In this document: piece by piece, positions 33,655 to 44,944 of the stretch
Position numbering within the stretch: position 1 is the stretch's first letter
Layout of the letters: every line of letters starts with the position of its first letter
From: Rhynchopus sp. YZ270_cl-10
Taxonomy: Eukaryota; Euglenozoa; Diplonemea; Diplonemida; Diplonemidae
Direction of reading: 5' to 3'
Assembly (NCBI GenBank): GCA_964035575.1
Contig: OZ037836.1
Coordinates: 1,302,001-1,366,000, forward strand
Length of the DNA stretch: 64,000 bases
The notes under the pieces: model-generated
The model's database searches: none
Seen by the model: only the letters and a program-made list of their open reading frames with translations
What the model was told of the DNA's origin: nothing
Position numbers and translations under genes: made by a program

Positions 33655-34050
33655 GCTGATAAGCTAATAAAGCCTAATAGGATATTAGCCTATTTAAGCC
33701 TTATAGAATAGGCTAATGAAACTGGAATAGGCTAATATTTTATTAGCCTATTCCAGTCCTTCCCAGCTACCACTGGTGGTACGGTGGTAGCTGGCTTAAC
33801 CCGTTAAACAAATCCGAAAAATCCAAAATTTAAGGCCAACTCCGTTACAGACACAACACAACTTATTTCTCTTGTGTTTTTCACTGATGAGCGTGAGTGA
33901 GGTGTATGTTACAGCACCGACTGCAGCCTACGTCTAAGATGGCATATAATAGGCTATTAGCCCAATATTAGCCTATTATAAGACATACTGTGGGTGTTAT
34001 AACGTTATCGATAACGTTATAACAAGTGTTATTTTGGAATAACGTTATTC
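33655..34050. repeat. Region built from TAGCCTATT and its complement
   Basis: AATAGGCTA and TAGCCTATT alternate at 33665-33765 and 33945-33982. CCAGCTACCACTGGTGGTAC and its partial complement form a hairpin near 33768-33800. A near-perfect palindrome, GTTATAACGTTATCGATAAC followed by GTTATAAC, lies at 33996-34023. Confidence 0.7.
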
Positions 34051-34052
34051 AG

Positions 34053-36103
34053 CAGTACAGTACAGTACAGTACAGTACAGTACAGTACAGTACAGTACAG
34101 TACAGTACAGTACAGTACAGTACAGTACAGTACAGTACAGTACAGTACAGTACAGTACAGTACAGTACAGTACAGTACAGTACAGTACAGTACAGTACAG
34201 TACAGTACAGTACAGTACAGTACAGTACAGTACAGTACAGTACAGTACAGTACAGTACAGTACAGTACAGTACAGTACAGTACAGTACAGTACAGTACAG
34301 TACAGTACAGTACAGTACAGTACAGTACAGTACAGTACAGTACAGTACAGTACAGTACAGTACAGTACAGTACAGTACAGTACAGTACAGTACAGTACAG
34401 TACAGTACAGTACAGTACAGTACAGTACAGTACAGTACAGTACAGTACAGTACAGTACAGTACAGTACAGTACAGTACAGTACAGTACAGTACAGTACAG
34501 TACAGTACAGTACAGTACAGTACAGTACAGTACAGTACAGTACAGTACAGTACAGTACAGTACAGTACAGTACAGTACAGTACAGTACAGTACAGTACAG
34601 TACAGTACAGTACAGTACAGTACAGTACAGTACAGTACAGTACAGTACAGTACAGTACAGTACAGTACAGTACAGTACAGTACAGTACAGTACAGTACAG
34701 TACAGTACAGTACAGTACAGTACAGTACAGTACAGTACAGTACAGTACAGTACAGTACAGTACAGTACAGTACAGTACAGTACAGTACAGTACAGTACAG
34801 TACAGTACAGTACAGTACAGTACAGTACAGTACAGTACAGTACAGTACAGTACAGTACAGTACAGTACAGTACAGTACAGTACAGTACAGTACAGTACAG
34901 TACAGTACAGTACAGTACAGTACAGTACAGTACAGTACAGTACAGTACAGTACAGTACAGTACAGTACAGTACAGTACAGTACAGTACAGTACAGTACAG
35001 TACAGTACAGTACAGTACAGTACAGTACAGTACAGTACAGTACAGTACAGTACAGTACAGTACAGTACAGTACAGTACAGTACAGTACAGTACAGTACAG
35101 TACAGTACAGTACAGTACAGTACAGTACAGTACAGTACAGTACAGTACAGTACAGTACAGTACAGTACAGTACAGTACAGTACAGTACAGTACAGTACAG
35201 TACAGTACAGTACAGTACAGTACAGTACAGTACAGTACAGTACAGTACAGTACAGTACAGTACAGTACAGTACAGTACAGTACAGTACAGTACAGTACAG
35301 TACAGTACAGTACAGTACAGTACAGTACAGTACAGTACAGTACAGTACAGTACAGTACAGTACAGTACAGTACAGTACAGTACAGTACAGTACAGTACAG
35401 TACAGTACAGTACAGTACAGTACAGTACAGTACAGTACAGTACAGTACAGTACAGTACAGTACAGTACAGTACAGTACAGTACAGTACAGTACAGTACAG
35501 TACAGTACAGTACAGTACAGTACAGTACAGTACAGTACAGTACAGTACAGTACAGTACAGTACAGTACAGTACAGTACAGTACAGTACAGTACAGTACAG
35601 TACAGTACAGTACAGTACAGTACAGTACAGTACAGTACAGTACAGTACAGTACAGTACAGTACAGTACAGTACAGTACAGTACAGTACAGTACAGTACAG
35701 TACAGTACAGTACAGTACAGTACAGTACAGTACAGTACAGTACAGTACAGTACAGTACAGTACAGTACAGTACAGTACAGTACAGTACAGTACAGTACAG
35801 TACAGTACAGTACAGTACAGTACAGTACAGTACAGTACAGTACAGTACAGTACAGTACAGTACAGTACAGTACAGTACAGTACAGTACAGTACAGTACAG
35901 TACAGTACAGTACAGTACAGTACAGTACAGTACAGTACAGTACAGTACAGTACAGTACAGTACAGTACAGTACAGTACAGTACAGTACAGTACAGTACAG
36001 TACAGTACAGTACAGTACAGTACAGTACAGTACAGTACAGTACAGTACAGTACAGTACAGTACAGTACAGTACAGTACAGTACAGTACAGTACAGTACAG
36101 TAC
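34053..36103. repeat. 2-kb pure pentanucleotide satellite (CAGTA)n
   Basis: About 410 uninterrupted copies with no variant seen in the listed sequence. All six frames are open, which gives spurious proteins of up to 765 residues. The array may be a sequencing or assembly estimate of length. Confidence 0.97.
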
Positions 36104-36442
36104 CCCTGCTAACGACCCACCCAGAGTGGGACAAAAAAAGCTCATCCCAAAATATGCCGATCACAAAAAAATCACAAAAAACCCCGATCAGCCAACAATC
36201 ACACACCCACAGAATTCACACACTACTATAACATTCGCACTACGTTCGCATCATTCGCACTATGTTCGCACTGTGTTCGCATCGTTCGCATCATTCGCAC
36301 ATGCGAATATAGTGCGAATATAGTGCGAATGATGCGAATGATGCGAACGACAATGCGAATGAATGCGAACAGGATGCGAATGCATTCGCACATGCGAATA
36401 TATGCGAATGGTCATTCGCACGCTATGTATGCCTAGGGGGGG

Positions 36443-37870
36443 TCACATCCCATGTTAAAAGTGAGGACACCGACCAAAAAAAATTTTTTTTGAGAAAAAA
36501 ATGGACATCACCCTGAAAAACCAGAAAATATGGTCCCCAGGTGACCTACAATTCAATTCCGCCTGGTTTTGGACACTTCTGAGCACTTGTGGGGGTCTAA
36601 TTCGGATTTTTCAAAAAAAAAAAAACGGCCTGGGACAGGGTTTGTACTTTGGCACCTTTCAAATCGGGGTACAATCAAAACCCATTAAAAACACCGTTGG
36701 AAGGCATTGAGAGGGCGGGAAAAGTGCCGGGGGCACTGGATTTGCAGTTCTACGCCAAGCCCGGTCTAAAATCCTTGTGTAGGCGCAGTGGAATGGCAGT
36801 AAAGGCAAAGCGCCATATCCACTGTGGAGTGGGCCTGCTGAAGGTGTCCTCAGAGGCGATTCTGCAAGCCCTGGGGAGATTGAGTTTAAGAAAACACGCG
36901 AAAAGGGGAGGAAAGTGATATGTGTGGCATTGGGCCTCCCACGCGTCCTCCTCGCGGGTCATTGCGCACGGCTTGTCGTCAAGCAGTCTGGCCTTGCCAT
37001 GTTGGAGCAGTGTGCCTAAGTTCCCAATACGGCGTTCCTTGCCCTTGTGAGCTTTGAGGACGTCTCGCTCTTGCCGCTATATTTTGTGGCGTGCCTGTCC
37101 GTCTTCACAAGGGATGTCTCTTTCCTCCCACAATAATCTGAGTGTGGGGTCTGAAGAAGACAAAGAAGACGAGGCAGATGCGGGGTCGGTGCTTTAGTCG
37201 AGTCTATGACTGGATACCTATATACGTGTCTAGTACAGGGCTATTGTAGACTGAACTGCAAAACCAAGGGGGGAATTGGTCATTGCAATATCTGAAAAGT
37301 CATACGAGGTGTTTTTTTCCGCAAGGGAAGGTACCTGAGGGACCGGGTGAGGCAGTGACGGCAGATCTGCTCTATAATTTACACCTGACTAATTTTCCTC
37401 CCTAAATTGATCACTCCCTGGCCTATTAATGGTGTGGGTACCTAAGCGCGTGTGTACATTGGTCACTACGACCCACAAAATACAGATGCCAGGTGACCGT
37501 CTTGTCTTCTTTTGGCTGTATTCAAACGCAATTAGATGACATTAGTCAAGATGTATCCTTTACTTCCTAAAATATGAGTCATGGGCTGTTGCCATGGCCA
37601 TATCTCGTTTATGTGCTAAAAAATAGGAATAAGCAAGGTACAGACCCTGTCCCAAGACCCCTTTTTTTTTCGGAATTTTGATTTTCTGGTCACTTCCGGT
37701 CACTATTTTTGGTATTTTTGGGCCTCCAGGACGTTTTCTAGGGGGTCTTGGGTAGTGACTTGTGGGGTCGGACACTGCGCTGCGCGTAGAATTCAAAAAC
37801 CCTGAAAAAGTGCATTGTCCTCCCCTTGTGACCCCCCCTAACCCCCCCCCCCCCCCCCCCGGGCTCCCCC
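36443..37870. other. Intergenic within the piggyBac candidate; no clear gene
   Basis: An open frame at 36649-36918 (plus) contains ordinary-looking sequence (MAVKAKRHIHCGVGLLKVSS) but no domain I recognise, and the facing strand is also partly open. A C run of about 23 ends at 37861. No RNA gene seen. Confidence 0.35.
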
Positions 37871-38099
37871 CACGACGGTGAAGTAACGGGTGTTACAAGT
37901 GGAGTTACAAGTGAGTTACATGTAACTTTTGTTACATGTAACTCACTTGTAACTCACTTGTAACCCACCAGTTACAACCTGATTTTGCCTGTAATTCATG
38001 TATCCCACTTGTAACTCACTTGTAACTCACTTGTAACGGTTTTTCACTTGTAACGTTACATGTAACTTCACTTGTAATGTACTATACTTCACCGTCGTG
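37871..38099. mobile_element. GACGGTGAAGTA foldback, copy 3
   Basis: Termini CACGACGGTGAAGTA and its complement (37871-37885, 38085-38099). The interior is built from CACTTGTAAC and TTACAAGTG words. It interrupts a tandem-repeat unit: uninterrupted units read CCCGGGCTCTCCCACTTCTG at about 38287 and 38486, while here the same sequence is split within its C run. Confidence 0.8.
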
Positions 38100-38640
38100 C
38101 CCCTTCTAAAATATTAAGGGATGCACAAAAGTTTTCGATTTTTGCTTCTTTTGAAAGATTTGTGGAAAATATTTCCAAATATCAAAAATGTTTTCCCGAA
38201 GTTTAGTAGAAATTTATTTAAAGCATGTCGCCATTGGAGGATAGGGGACTAACACACTTTTTTTTACCATGTTCCGATTTTACCCCCCGGGCTCTCCCAC
38301 TTCTGAAAAATCAACAGATGTACAAAAAAAATTGATTTTTGCTTCTTTTGAAAGATCTGTGCAAAATCTATCAAAATGTGTAAACCCGAAATGTTCCGAA
38401 ATGTAGTAGAAATTTAGTCAAAATATGTCGCCATTGGAGGGCCGGGAAATATCACATTTTCCCTTTCATTTTCCCATTTTACCCCCCGGGCTCTCCCACT
38501 TCTCAAAAATCAACAGGTGCACATTTTTTTTTGATTCTTGCTTCTTTTGAAAGATCTGCACAAAATCTTTCAAAATATAAAAAAGTGTTTTCCCGAAATA
38601 TAGTAGAAATTTATTTAAAGCATGTCGCCATTCGTAAAGC
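38100..38640. repeat. Tandem repeat of about 198 bp, nearly three units
   Basis: The landmark GCTTCTTTTGAAAGAT occurs at 38144, 38341 and 38540. Each unit also has GTAGAAATTTA, CATGTCGCCATT and CCCCCCGGGCTCTC. It forms the subterminal region of the right TTAA end. Confidence 0.8.
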
Positions 38641-38673
38641 CACGTATGTGGCTCGCAGGAACTAAAGGGTTAA

Positions 38674-39101
38674 TACGTAATTTTATATCACTAGTGAAAT
38701 AAAGTCTCTGTGCATTTCTGATTTTTACCTGTAAAAGTGAGTGACGTAAAGTGGACTTTATGTCACTCACTTTCACTTTAAACTACTCATTTTGTACAGG
38801 CGTGACCTAGACGAATGAAGAAAAGTAAGTCTAACTAGTGAAATAAAGTTACTTTTCTTCACTCCACACTTTTGGGCGACTTTACCGTGTTCTGGTTGAA
38901 ATTTTGACCTGATAATTTTTTTCTGGATTTGGTCAATCTGAGGGCTTTTTTGGATTTTTGAGCCATTTTATGACGCGCCACTATTCCACAAACCCGCAGA
39001 TTCTTCACTACAGCATGTTGTCACACAATACGGTACCCACTTTTACAGGTAAATATCAGAAATGCACCTCGACTATTTCACGCGTAAAATAAAATTACGT
39101 A
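38674..39101. mobile_element. Foldback with long termini and GTGAAATAAAGT words
   Basis: Termini of about 65 bases, TACGTAATTTTATATCACTA at 38674 and the complement ending at 39101. Inside, GTGAAATAAAGT and related words recur (38690-38700, 38835-38850). The GCTTCGC motifs at 39171-39177 and 39209-39215 lie in a second hairpin region just to the right. Confidence 0.7.
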
Positions 39102-40388
39102 TTTGGCACAATAGTGCACTTTCCTTCACCTCGGTGGTGGTCCTGTCGAAGCTGAAGCTTGTTGCCACTCGCTTCGCTCGTGGCAACAACTCGAACTTGA
39201 TGTGACTCGCTTCGCTCGTACAGTAAGCCTTTCAGCTCCGACGTCCCACCACCTCAGTGACGTAAAGTACACTTTATTTCACCAAATAAATAGTCTTTAT
39301 TCAAAATTTGATAAAGTTGAGATGGAAAAAATGGATGAACGTGTGAAGGAGAAAACGTGGTGTGTCATAATAAACCCGTGGTGAGTGGTGTTTGCGAGGC
39401 AGAGGGTGGGTGGGGGGTAGGTACTACAGAAAAATACCCCCATTTTAAAAATACTCCCTGACCCCGTATCATGTAGGTGTTTAAAGTACTATGTGCGATG
39501 TGAACATCTCACATGTTGGTGCAGAGGAGCTAGGCTGCACTCTTTATGTTCTCTTTGACTCGGACATATTTGCAACACTTCATGTACTCCTTCTCGTGTG
39601 CGGTTGATGAAGCTGTTGCGAGCGTGTTATCCATTGCGGTGTCTGCCTCTTCCTTTATGCTGACTCCGTGTTCCTCATCACCCACGTCTTCGGCTTCCTC
39701 CCCATTGTTGTGAAGAAACAAGGACACAAAAGTTGTATGCACCGTGTTTTCTACCAATACTATTACTGGGGGGTCAAATAGTAGACCCCCCTGAAGAGTA
39801 GCCCCCTACGCAAAAATTAGACCACATTACCACAACTACTCAAAACATGAAACCTGTTGCTTTATTTGACTCATCGTGCATTTTTGAGACCTGGACATGG
39901 GGGTCAGACTCCACTTTAGAGCACCAAAAATAGGGTCAAAAAAAATTTTTGTAAGGGGGTGGATTTTTGAATTTGTGTGGGAAAACCCACTTTTGGCCGT
40001 GAGCGTGAAATAATGTTACTTTATTTTCACGGCCAGACTTTTTACGGCTAAAATACGTGTAATACTTTATTTCACGCCCGTGAAATAAAGTAAAACCTGA
40101 AATTACTCGCCCAGCCATTTTTTCCATAGAAACTTTATCAAATTGAATAAAAAAACAAAAATATTTTCATCATATGCAATCAATAAATTGATAGTATATG
40201 GTGAGGGATCAACAAAAATGGTCCCATCTTTCCTTTTATGGTGTGTGTTTTGCAAAACGTAGAAAAGAAAAGTAAAATGCTTCGTGCACAAGTTGAAACT
40301 TCAGTAGATTGGTTTCTGACATTAACCCTGTTTCAGAAAAACAAAAATAAAATAAAATAAATAAATAAAGCGGGTTTTCCTTCTTTAC
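39102..40388. other. Intergenic with hairpins and a dispersed repeat
   Basis: CACTCGCTTCGCTCG and GACTCGCTTCGCTCG at 39166-39216. ACTTTATTTCAC and complement words at 40005-40095. Bases 40171-40335 are nearly identical to 61685-61850. A minus-strand frame at 39530-39757 is acidic (EEAEDVGDEEHG) but has no recognised domain. Confidence 0.45.
40171..40335. repeat. 165-bp dispersed repeat
   Basis: Near-identical copy at 61685-61850 and a partial, more diverged copy at 10810-10905. Confidence 0.8.
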
Positions 40389-41325
40389 TAGGCTAGTTGA
40401 CGCCACGGGTCGGTTTAGGAATTTTCTGGGAAATCCTGTTCCGTACCATCCCGTACCGCCCTCGAACGCTCCCAAATCCCCCCATACCGTCCCATACCCT
40501 CCCATACCCTCCCACACTGTCCCATACCGTCCCATACTGTCCCATACCGTCCCATACCGTCCCGTACCGTCCCTAATCGGTGTGGGAGTTGCTCTCTTTT
40601 GCGTGCGAATTGTACACGAGAACTGCAAACCGGGCCGGTCTGGGTTTGAGGTATACGGAAAGGCCATAATTTGTGAATTTGCAGCTGGACGACGGCAAAT
40701 TGACCCCACCACAGCGCGGACAGATTCCGGAAATGCCAATCGCGGTATGTTTTGGGGCTGAAAAATTTTCACCTGAAAATGTTTTTCAGCAGCATTTTTT
40801 GGCCGAAAATGGGCCCCAGCTATTAGTGACTGGGCTCATATTTTCAAAAATTTAAGTGGTCAAAAAATTGTCCAATTTCGACATCGACCCCACCACTTTC
40901 TGGACGGATTCCGGAAATGCCAAAAAACTGTGTTTTGGGTCACCCGTTTTTGGGGCCCCTGAGGCGATTTTATATAAAAAACCCACAGGATCACCCTGTT
41001 CCCACAACTTTTTTGTCAACTTTTTTTCAGGAAAAACTTTTTTTTTTGCGCGCGCGCGCATTTTTTTTTCAGGGTCAGCGAGCGGGAAATGAAAAAAAAG
41101 TCGAGCTACCCTAAGTGCATGCACGACCCCCAAACCACTCCCAAACCTCCAAAAATCCTCCCATACCACTCCCATACCGTCCCATACTGTCCCATACCCT
41201 CCCAAACCCTCCCACACTGTCCCATACCCTCCCATACTGTCCCATACCGTCCCATACTGTCCCATACCCTCCCAAATCCTCCCATACCCTCCCATACCCG
41301 AATGTCCGTGACGTCAACTAGCCTA
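40389..41325. mobile_element. Inverted-repeat element with CCCATACCGT arrays
   Basis: Termini TAGGCTAGTTGACG at 40389 and CGTCAACTAGCCTA at 41312-41325. Just inside each end is a degenerate 10-base array of CCCATACCGT (40438-40575 and 41135-41300). The two arrays run in the same direction. The centre carries two copies of the CCGGAAATGCCA phrase (40725-40740, 40908-40922). Confidence 0.65.
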
Positions 41326-41464
41326 TTTACGTTAGTAATGCCCAACTCCTACATTTTTTGTTAACACCCAGAAATAGCTCTCAGAGGTAAGCAAAAAGGG
41401 GGGGAAAGAAATTTTGAAAAATTTTGTTGCTTTTTTTTTTTTTTTTTTTAATTGCGTTCAGGCT

Positions 41465-41750
41465 CTCCGCTAGGATTCCCGATTTTGAAAATATTCTGTT
41501 GATGGTCCACGTTGGTGGGGTACATGCTTGCGCCGCAGGCGCACGGTACGCAACTTTTTTTTTTACCAACGCCCGATTTTGACTTTTTTGGGACGTTTGA
41601 GCACTCACCTCTCCATATCTTCTTCTCCTGAGCTTTTTTGACAGGTAGAACGGGTCTGAACCACTCAGCAGAACTTTTTTTTTTTTTTTTTTTCCCCCCA
41701 TTTTCAAAAAGTTCTGTTGACAATCAACAGAACTTTAGTACCTAGCGGAG
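41465..41750. mobile_element. Inverted-repeat (MITE-like) element, copy 2
   Basis: Ends CTCCGCTAGG and CCTAGCGGAG. It is the opposite-orientation partner of 4584-5162, with the same TGTTGA..TCAACA hairpins, the GCGCCGCAGGCGCACGG-like stretch and the CAGACCCGTTCTACCTGTC-like stretch. It lacks the 300-base middle of copy 1. Confidence 0.7.
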
Positions 41751-41775
41751 TGCCTGATTGCGTTGGTTGCTCAAT

Positions 41776-42153
41776 TACAGTAAGACAACAAACACCGGTG
41801 GGGTAAAAATATAGGTGGGGTAAAAACATCGGAGGGGTAAAAACTAAGGTGGATTTTGGAATTTCAAAATTCTAAGGAGGGTTTTTACCCCTCCGATGTT
41901 TTTACCCCACCGGTGTTTTTACCCTGGGCATGAGAATTTTGATGGCAAGCCCCACCTCTTTCCCCAATATCTCACCTCATTTCCCCATATTTTCCATGTT
42001 GCCCCAAAGTATCATGTCCACTGGTATAAACACCGGTGGGGTAGGAACATAGGTGGGGTAAAAACACCGGAGGGGTAAAAACTAAGGTGGATTTTGGGAT
42101 TTCAAAGCTCTAAGGAGGGTTTTTACCCCACCGATGTTTGTTGTCTTACTGTA
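41776..42153. mobile_element. Tc1/mariner-like MITE with GGTAAAAAC words
   Basis: TA-CAGTAAGACAACAAACA at the left and its complement followed by TA at the right (42153). The TA flanks and CAGT tips fit Tc1/mariner. The interior contains GGTGGGGTAAAAAC and its complement many times, including two direct copies of about 130 bases (41800 and 42030). Confidence 0.75.
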
Positions 42154-43478
42154 TACCTTGTGGTGATTGGCGACCGTATCGGAGGAACTATTTCTCCTTT
42201 TAAGCTACGATTGGTAGTATAAATAAAAAAAATGGGAATTAACGAAGTCCTGGGTATCAGGGGCTTGGGTATTCATGAAAGTTTACCCTAAATAAAACAA
42301 AAAAAAAATGATGGTTGAAGTGCAAACGGCTCTGTGGCCGCAGACACCAATAGAAAAGACAGTGGGAGAATAATGCAAAAAAAGAGCAAAATAAAAAAAA
42401 AGGGGGTAGCTGAGAAGGGATTCTTACAACTGTTTTACGCAACTTTTCGTACTTTTTTTTTTTCGAAACTTTTTTCACGCTTTCTTTTTCCCACATTATT
42501 ACGAGAGGGGTATAGTGCGATACAACGCGGGTAAAGTGGGAAAACATGTTGCAAAAACAGAGCAAAAAAGAGCGAATTTGAGGTTAACTCCCTTTCCAGC
42601 CACATTATTTTTTAAAAAATAGTTTTTGTTGTGTCGACAATCACCTGCTAGTGCAGGATCTGTACTCAATGTCGCCCGAAGGCTATTGTACTTAAAAGAT
42701 ATAGACGGAGGTCGTCCTCAACTCTGGAAAGTCGCTTTTATTTGTTGTTTATGCATTCGAGTGCTGTAATATACACAAAAGTTGCATCATCAAAGTTTGG
42801 GGGATAGGGTGGGTTAAAGGGGTCACGTGAGAAAATAAAGTAGTTGGTTAGAAATTCAGTACATCATGTTTCAGTCCTAACTGCATACATTGGTAGTATC
42901 AGAGGGGGACATCGTCAGTGCAAGACCCTCCGAGATGTAAAGAGTTTTAACCACTGTTGCTATTATCAAACAGTCTTTGCGCTCTACTTGTCTTTTCAAA
43001 AACTAAAACCTAGACCTGTCAACACAAAAATTATGAACGACTTAGCTTCTGTGAGCTCGCAAGGGAGGTGTCGCCACGCACCTGTCCGAAGACTGCTGCC
43101 CCGTTTTTTTTTATATAAAAAGGGGGGCGAGGGGACACACAAAGCTAGTCACATTCAGAGCAGTGTTTTTCTGTTGCCATTTTCCACGCTTCTTATGATC
43201 TGAACTCATGATATTTTCGTGAACGACGATGCACTGATATCATCACAATCGTGGGAGGGGAGTGTACCTCATTGATGATAGGTATTGTTCTTTGAAAACT
43301 TGGTTGGATTAGTGTAGCCACCCTAGAGTGTGCTCCACTATATGTTCTTTATTGGTCCACAATTTGCGAACAACATCATCGATTCGGTGTGGCAAATGGG
43401 ATGGGGAAAATAGCACGATTATTGACAACAGAAATGAAAGCCCTGCAATGAGGAGCGAACAGGAGGGGGGGGGGGGGG
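42154..43478. other. Intergenic with repeat fragments
   Basis: Poly(A)/poly(T) tracts, copies of the 9485-9600 repeat at 42655-42740 and of the GTGTAGCCACCC repeat at 43295-43345. A plus-strand frame at 42844-43203 has no recognised domain. A G run starts near 43465. Confidence 0.45.
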
Positions 43479-44674
43479 TAGGGGAGGGTCACTGTACTCG
43501 ATAAATGCGATTTTTCCGATTTTGATCCTCAGAACCGCAGAAGTCCCCGAAAACTATACCAAACCACCTAGGGGACCCAAAAAACGCACCAGCGCCCCAG
43601 TTTTGACACAGAAACACTCAGATAATGCCTGAAATGCAATTTTAAAAGAGTGCCTACAGAACTTGTACCTGCCCACCCCTGTAGATAGAGCAACTCACAC
43701 ATCCATCACGCCTCAGTGTGGGCCAGGGGCCAGAAAAGCCCCCAAAGCCACATATTTTCACCCCAGAACCTATCCCGAGGGGTACCCAGGCTGTTTCGGG
43801 GTGTTTAGAGGGACTTGGTGGAACTTAGAACCATGTTTCAAAAAGGGTACAAGTACTGTGCCAAGGGTTTTCCCACCCTAAGGTATCTGAAGCCGTCAAA
43901 AAGCGTGAAGTAGGCAATAAATCAAAAAATACCCCCTGAGGTCAAAAAAACCACACCATAGGCCCATTTGGACCCCAAAAATCGAATTCCGCCCGGTTTT
44001 GGGCACTTTTGACCACTTCTGAGCGACTTTTTTGCGTTTTTTAAAAGTGACCACCAACTTGTACCTGCCCACCCCCCCTGTAGATAGAGCAACTCACACA
44101 TCCATCACGCCTCAGTGTGAGCCAGGGGCCAGAAAAGCCCCCAAAGCCACATATTTTCACCCCAGAACCTATCCGAGGGGTACCCAGGCTGTTTCGGGGT
44201 GTTTAGAGGGACTTGGTGGAACTTAGAACCATGTTTCAAAAAGGGTACAAGTACTGTGCCAAGGGTTTGCCCTCTCAAGGGACCAAGTACTTGTACCCTT
44301 TTTGAAACATGGTTCTAAGTTCCACCAAGTCCCTCTAAACACCCCGAAACAGGCTGGGTACCCCTCGGGATAGGTTCTGGGGTGAAAATATGTGGCTTTG
44401 GGGGCTTTTCTGGCCCCTGGCTCACACTGAGGCGTGATGGATGTGTGAGTTGCTCTATCTACAGGGGTGGGCAGGTACAAGTTCTGTAGGCACTCTTTTA
44501 AAATTGCATTTCAGGCATTATCTGAGTGTTTCTGTGTCAAAACTGGGGCGCTGGTGCGTTTTTTGGGTCCCCTAGGTGGTTTGGTATAGTTTTCGGGGAC
44601 TTCTGCGGTTCTGAGGATCAAAATCGGAAAAATCGCATTTATCGAGAGATTTAACGTGCAGTGACCCTCCCCTA
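43479..44674. repeat. Large inverted repeat with TAGGGGA ends in a G run
   Basis: Arms 43479-43857 and 44290-44674 are inverted copies with one 10-bp offset near the right tip. The loop contains a third copy of the inner half, direct relative to the left arm (about 44050-44265). The ends are TAGGGGAGGGTCACTG and its complement. On the plus strand both flanks are G runs (about 13 and 14 bases). Confidence 0.85.
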
Positions 44675-44944
44675 GGGGGGGGGGGGGGGAATTCTGGCCT
44701 CAGGCTGCAGAGACCAACCAAAGGAATGAATAAGGTGGTCAGACAGATGTATCATATGTGGAATGGTATCCATTCCTTGGTTGCAATGGTGAAACTAATA
44801 AAAAAAATAAAACAATTCTAAAGTGAAACTGATAGACACTGTTTCCGCGACACAAACGAAAGACATTCTTCCAAATAATAAAAAAGGTTACGCACAACGT
44901 GTTCAGCCCCAAGAGGAAAAGGACCTATCACGCAGCATGCATGC
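44675..44944. other. 3' flank of the CUB-WD40 gene
   Basis: A G run and then A-rich sequence. No further gene is seen. Confidence 0.4.

Larger units (their letters stand above)
33220..36442. mobile_element. Inverted-repeat element carrying TTCGCA words and satellites
   Basis: Termini CCCTAGGCATACATAGCGTG plus CGAA (from 33221) and the complement (to about 36438) match over 24 bases. Next to each end, short TTCGCAT and ATGCGAA words in both orientations fill 33241-33345 and 36230-36420. Between them lie a 9-base satellite, a region built from TAGCCTATT words, and a 2-kb pentanucleotide array. No transposase. Confidence 0.75.
30932..38673 (-). mobile_element. Candidate piggyBac-type element swollen by nested insertions
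   Basis: Both ends are TTAA followed by CCCTTTRGTTCC in inverted orientation (30932-30947 and 38658-38673, 11 of 12 bases equal inside the TTAA). TTAA with CCC is the signature of piggyBac targets and tips. A transposase cysteine-rich C-terminus lies inside on the minus strand at 31390-32000, correctly placed near the left end. The rest of the transposase is not visible. The interior holds a palindrome (32010-33211), an inverted-repeat element with satellite DNA (33220-36442) and a small foldback (37871-38099). That the two ends belong to one element is an inference. Each end also touches another foldback. Confidence 0.45.

Noticed and set aside
34026-36323. Open frames of 700-765 codons on both strands
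   Set aside because: They are translations of the pure pentanucleotide array, whose period is not a multiple of three and contains no stop in any frame.
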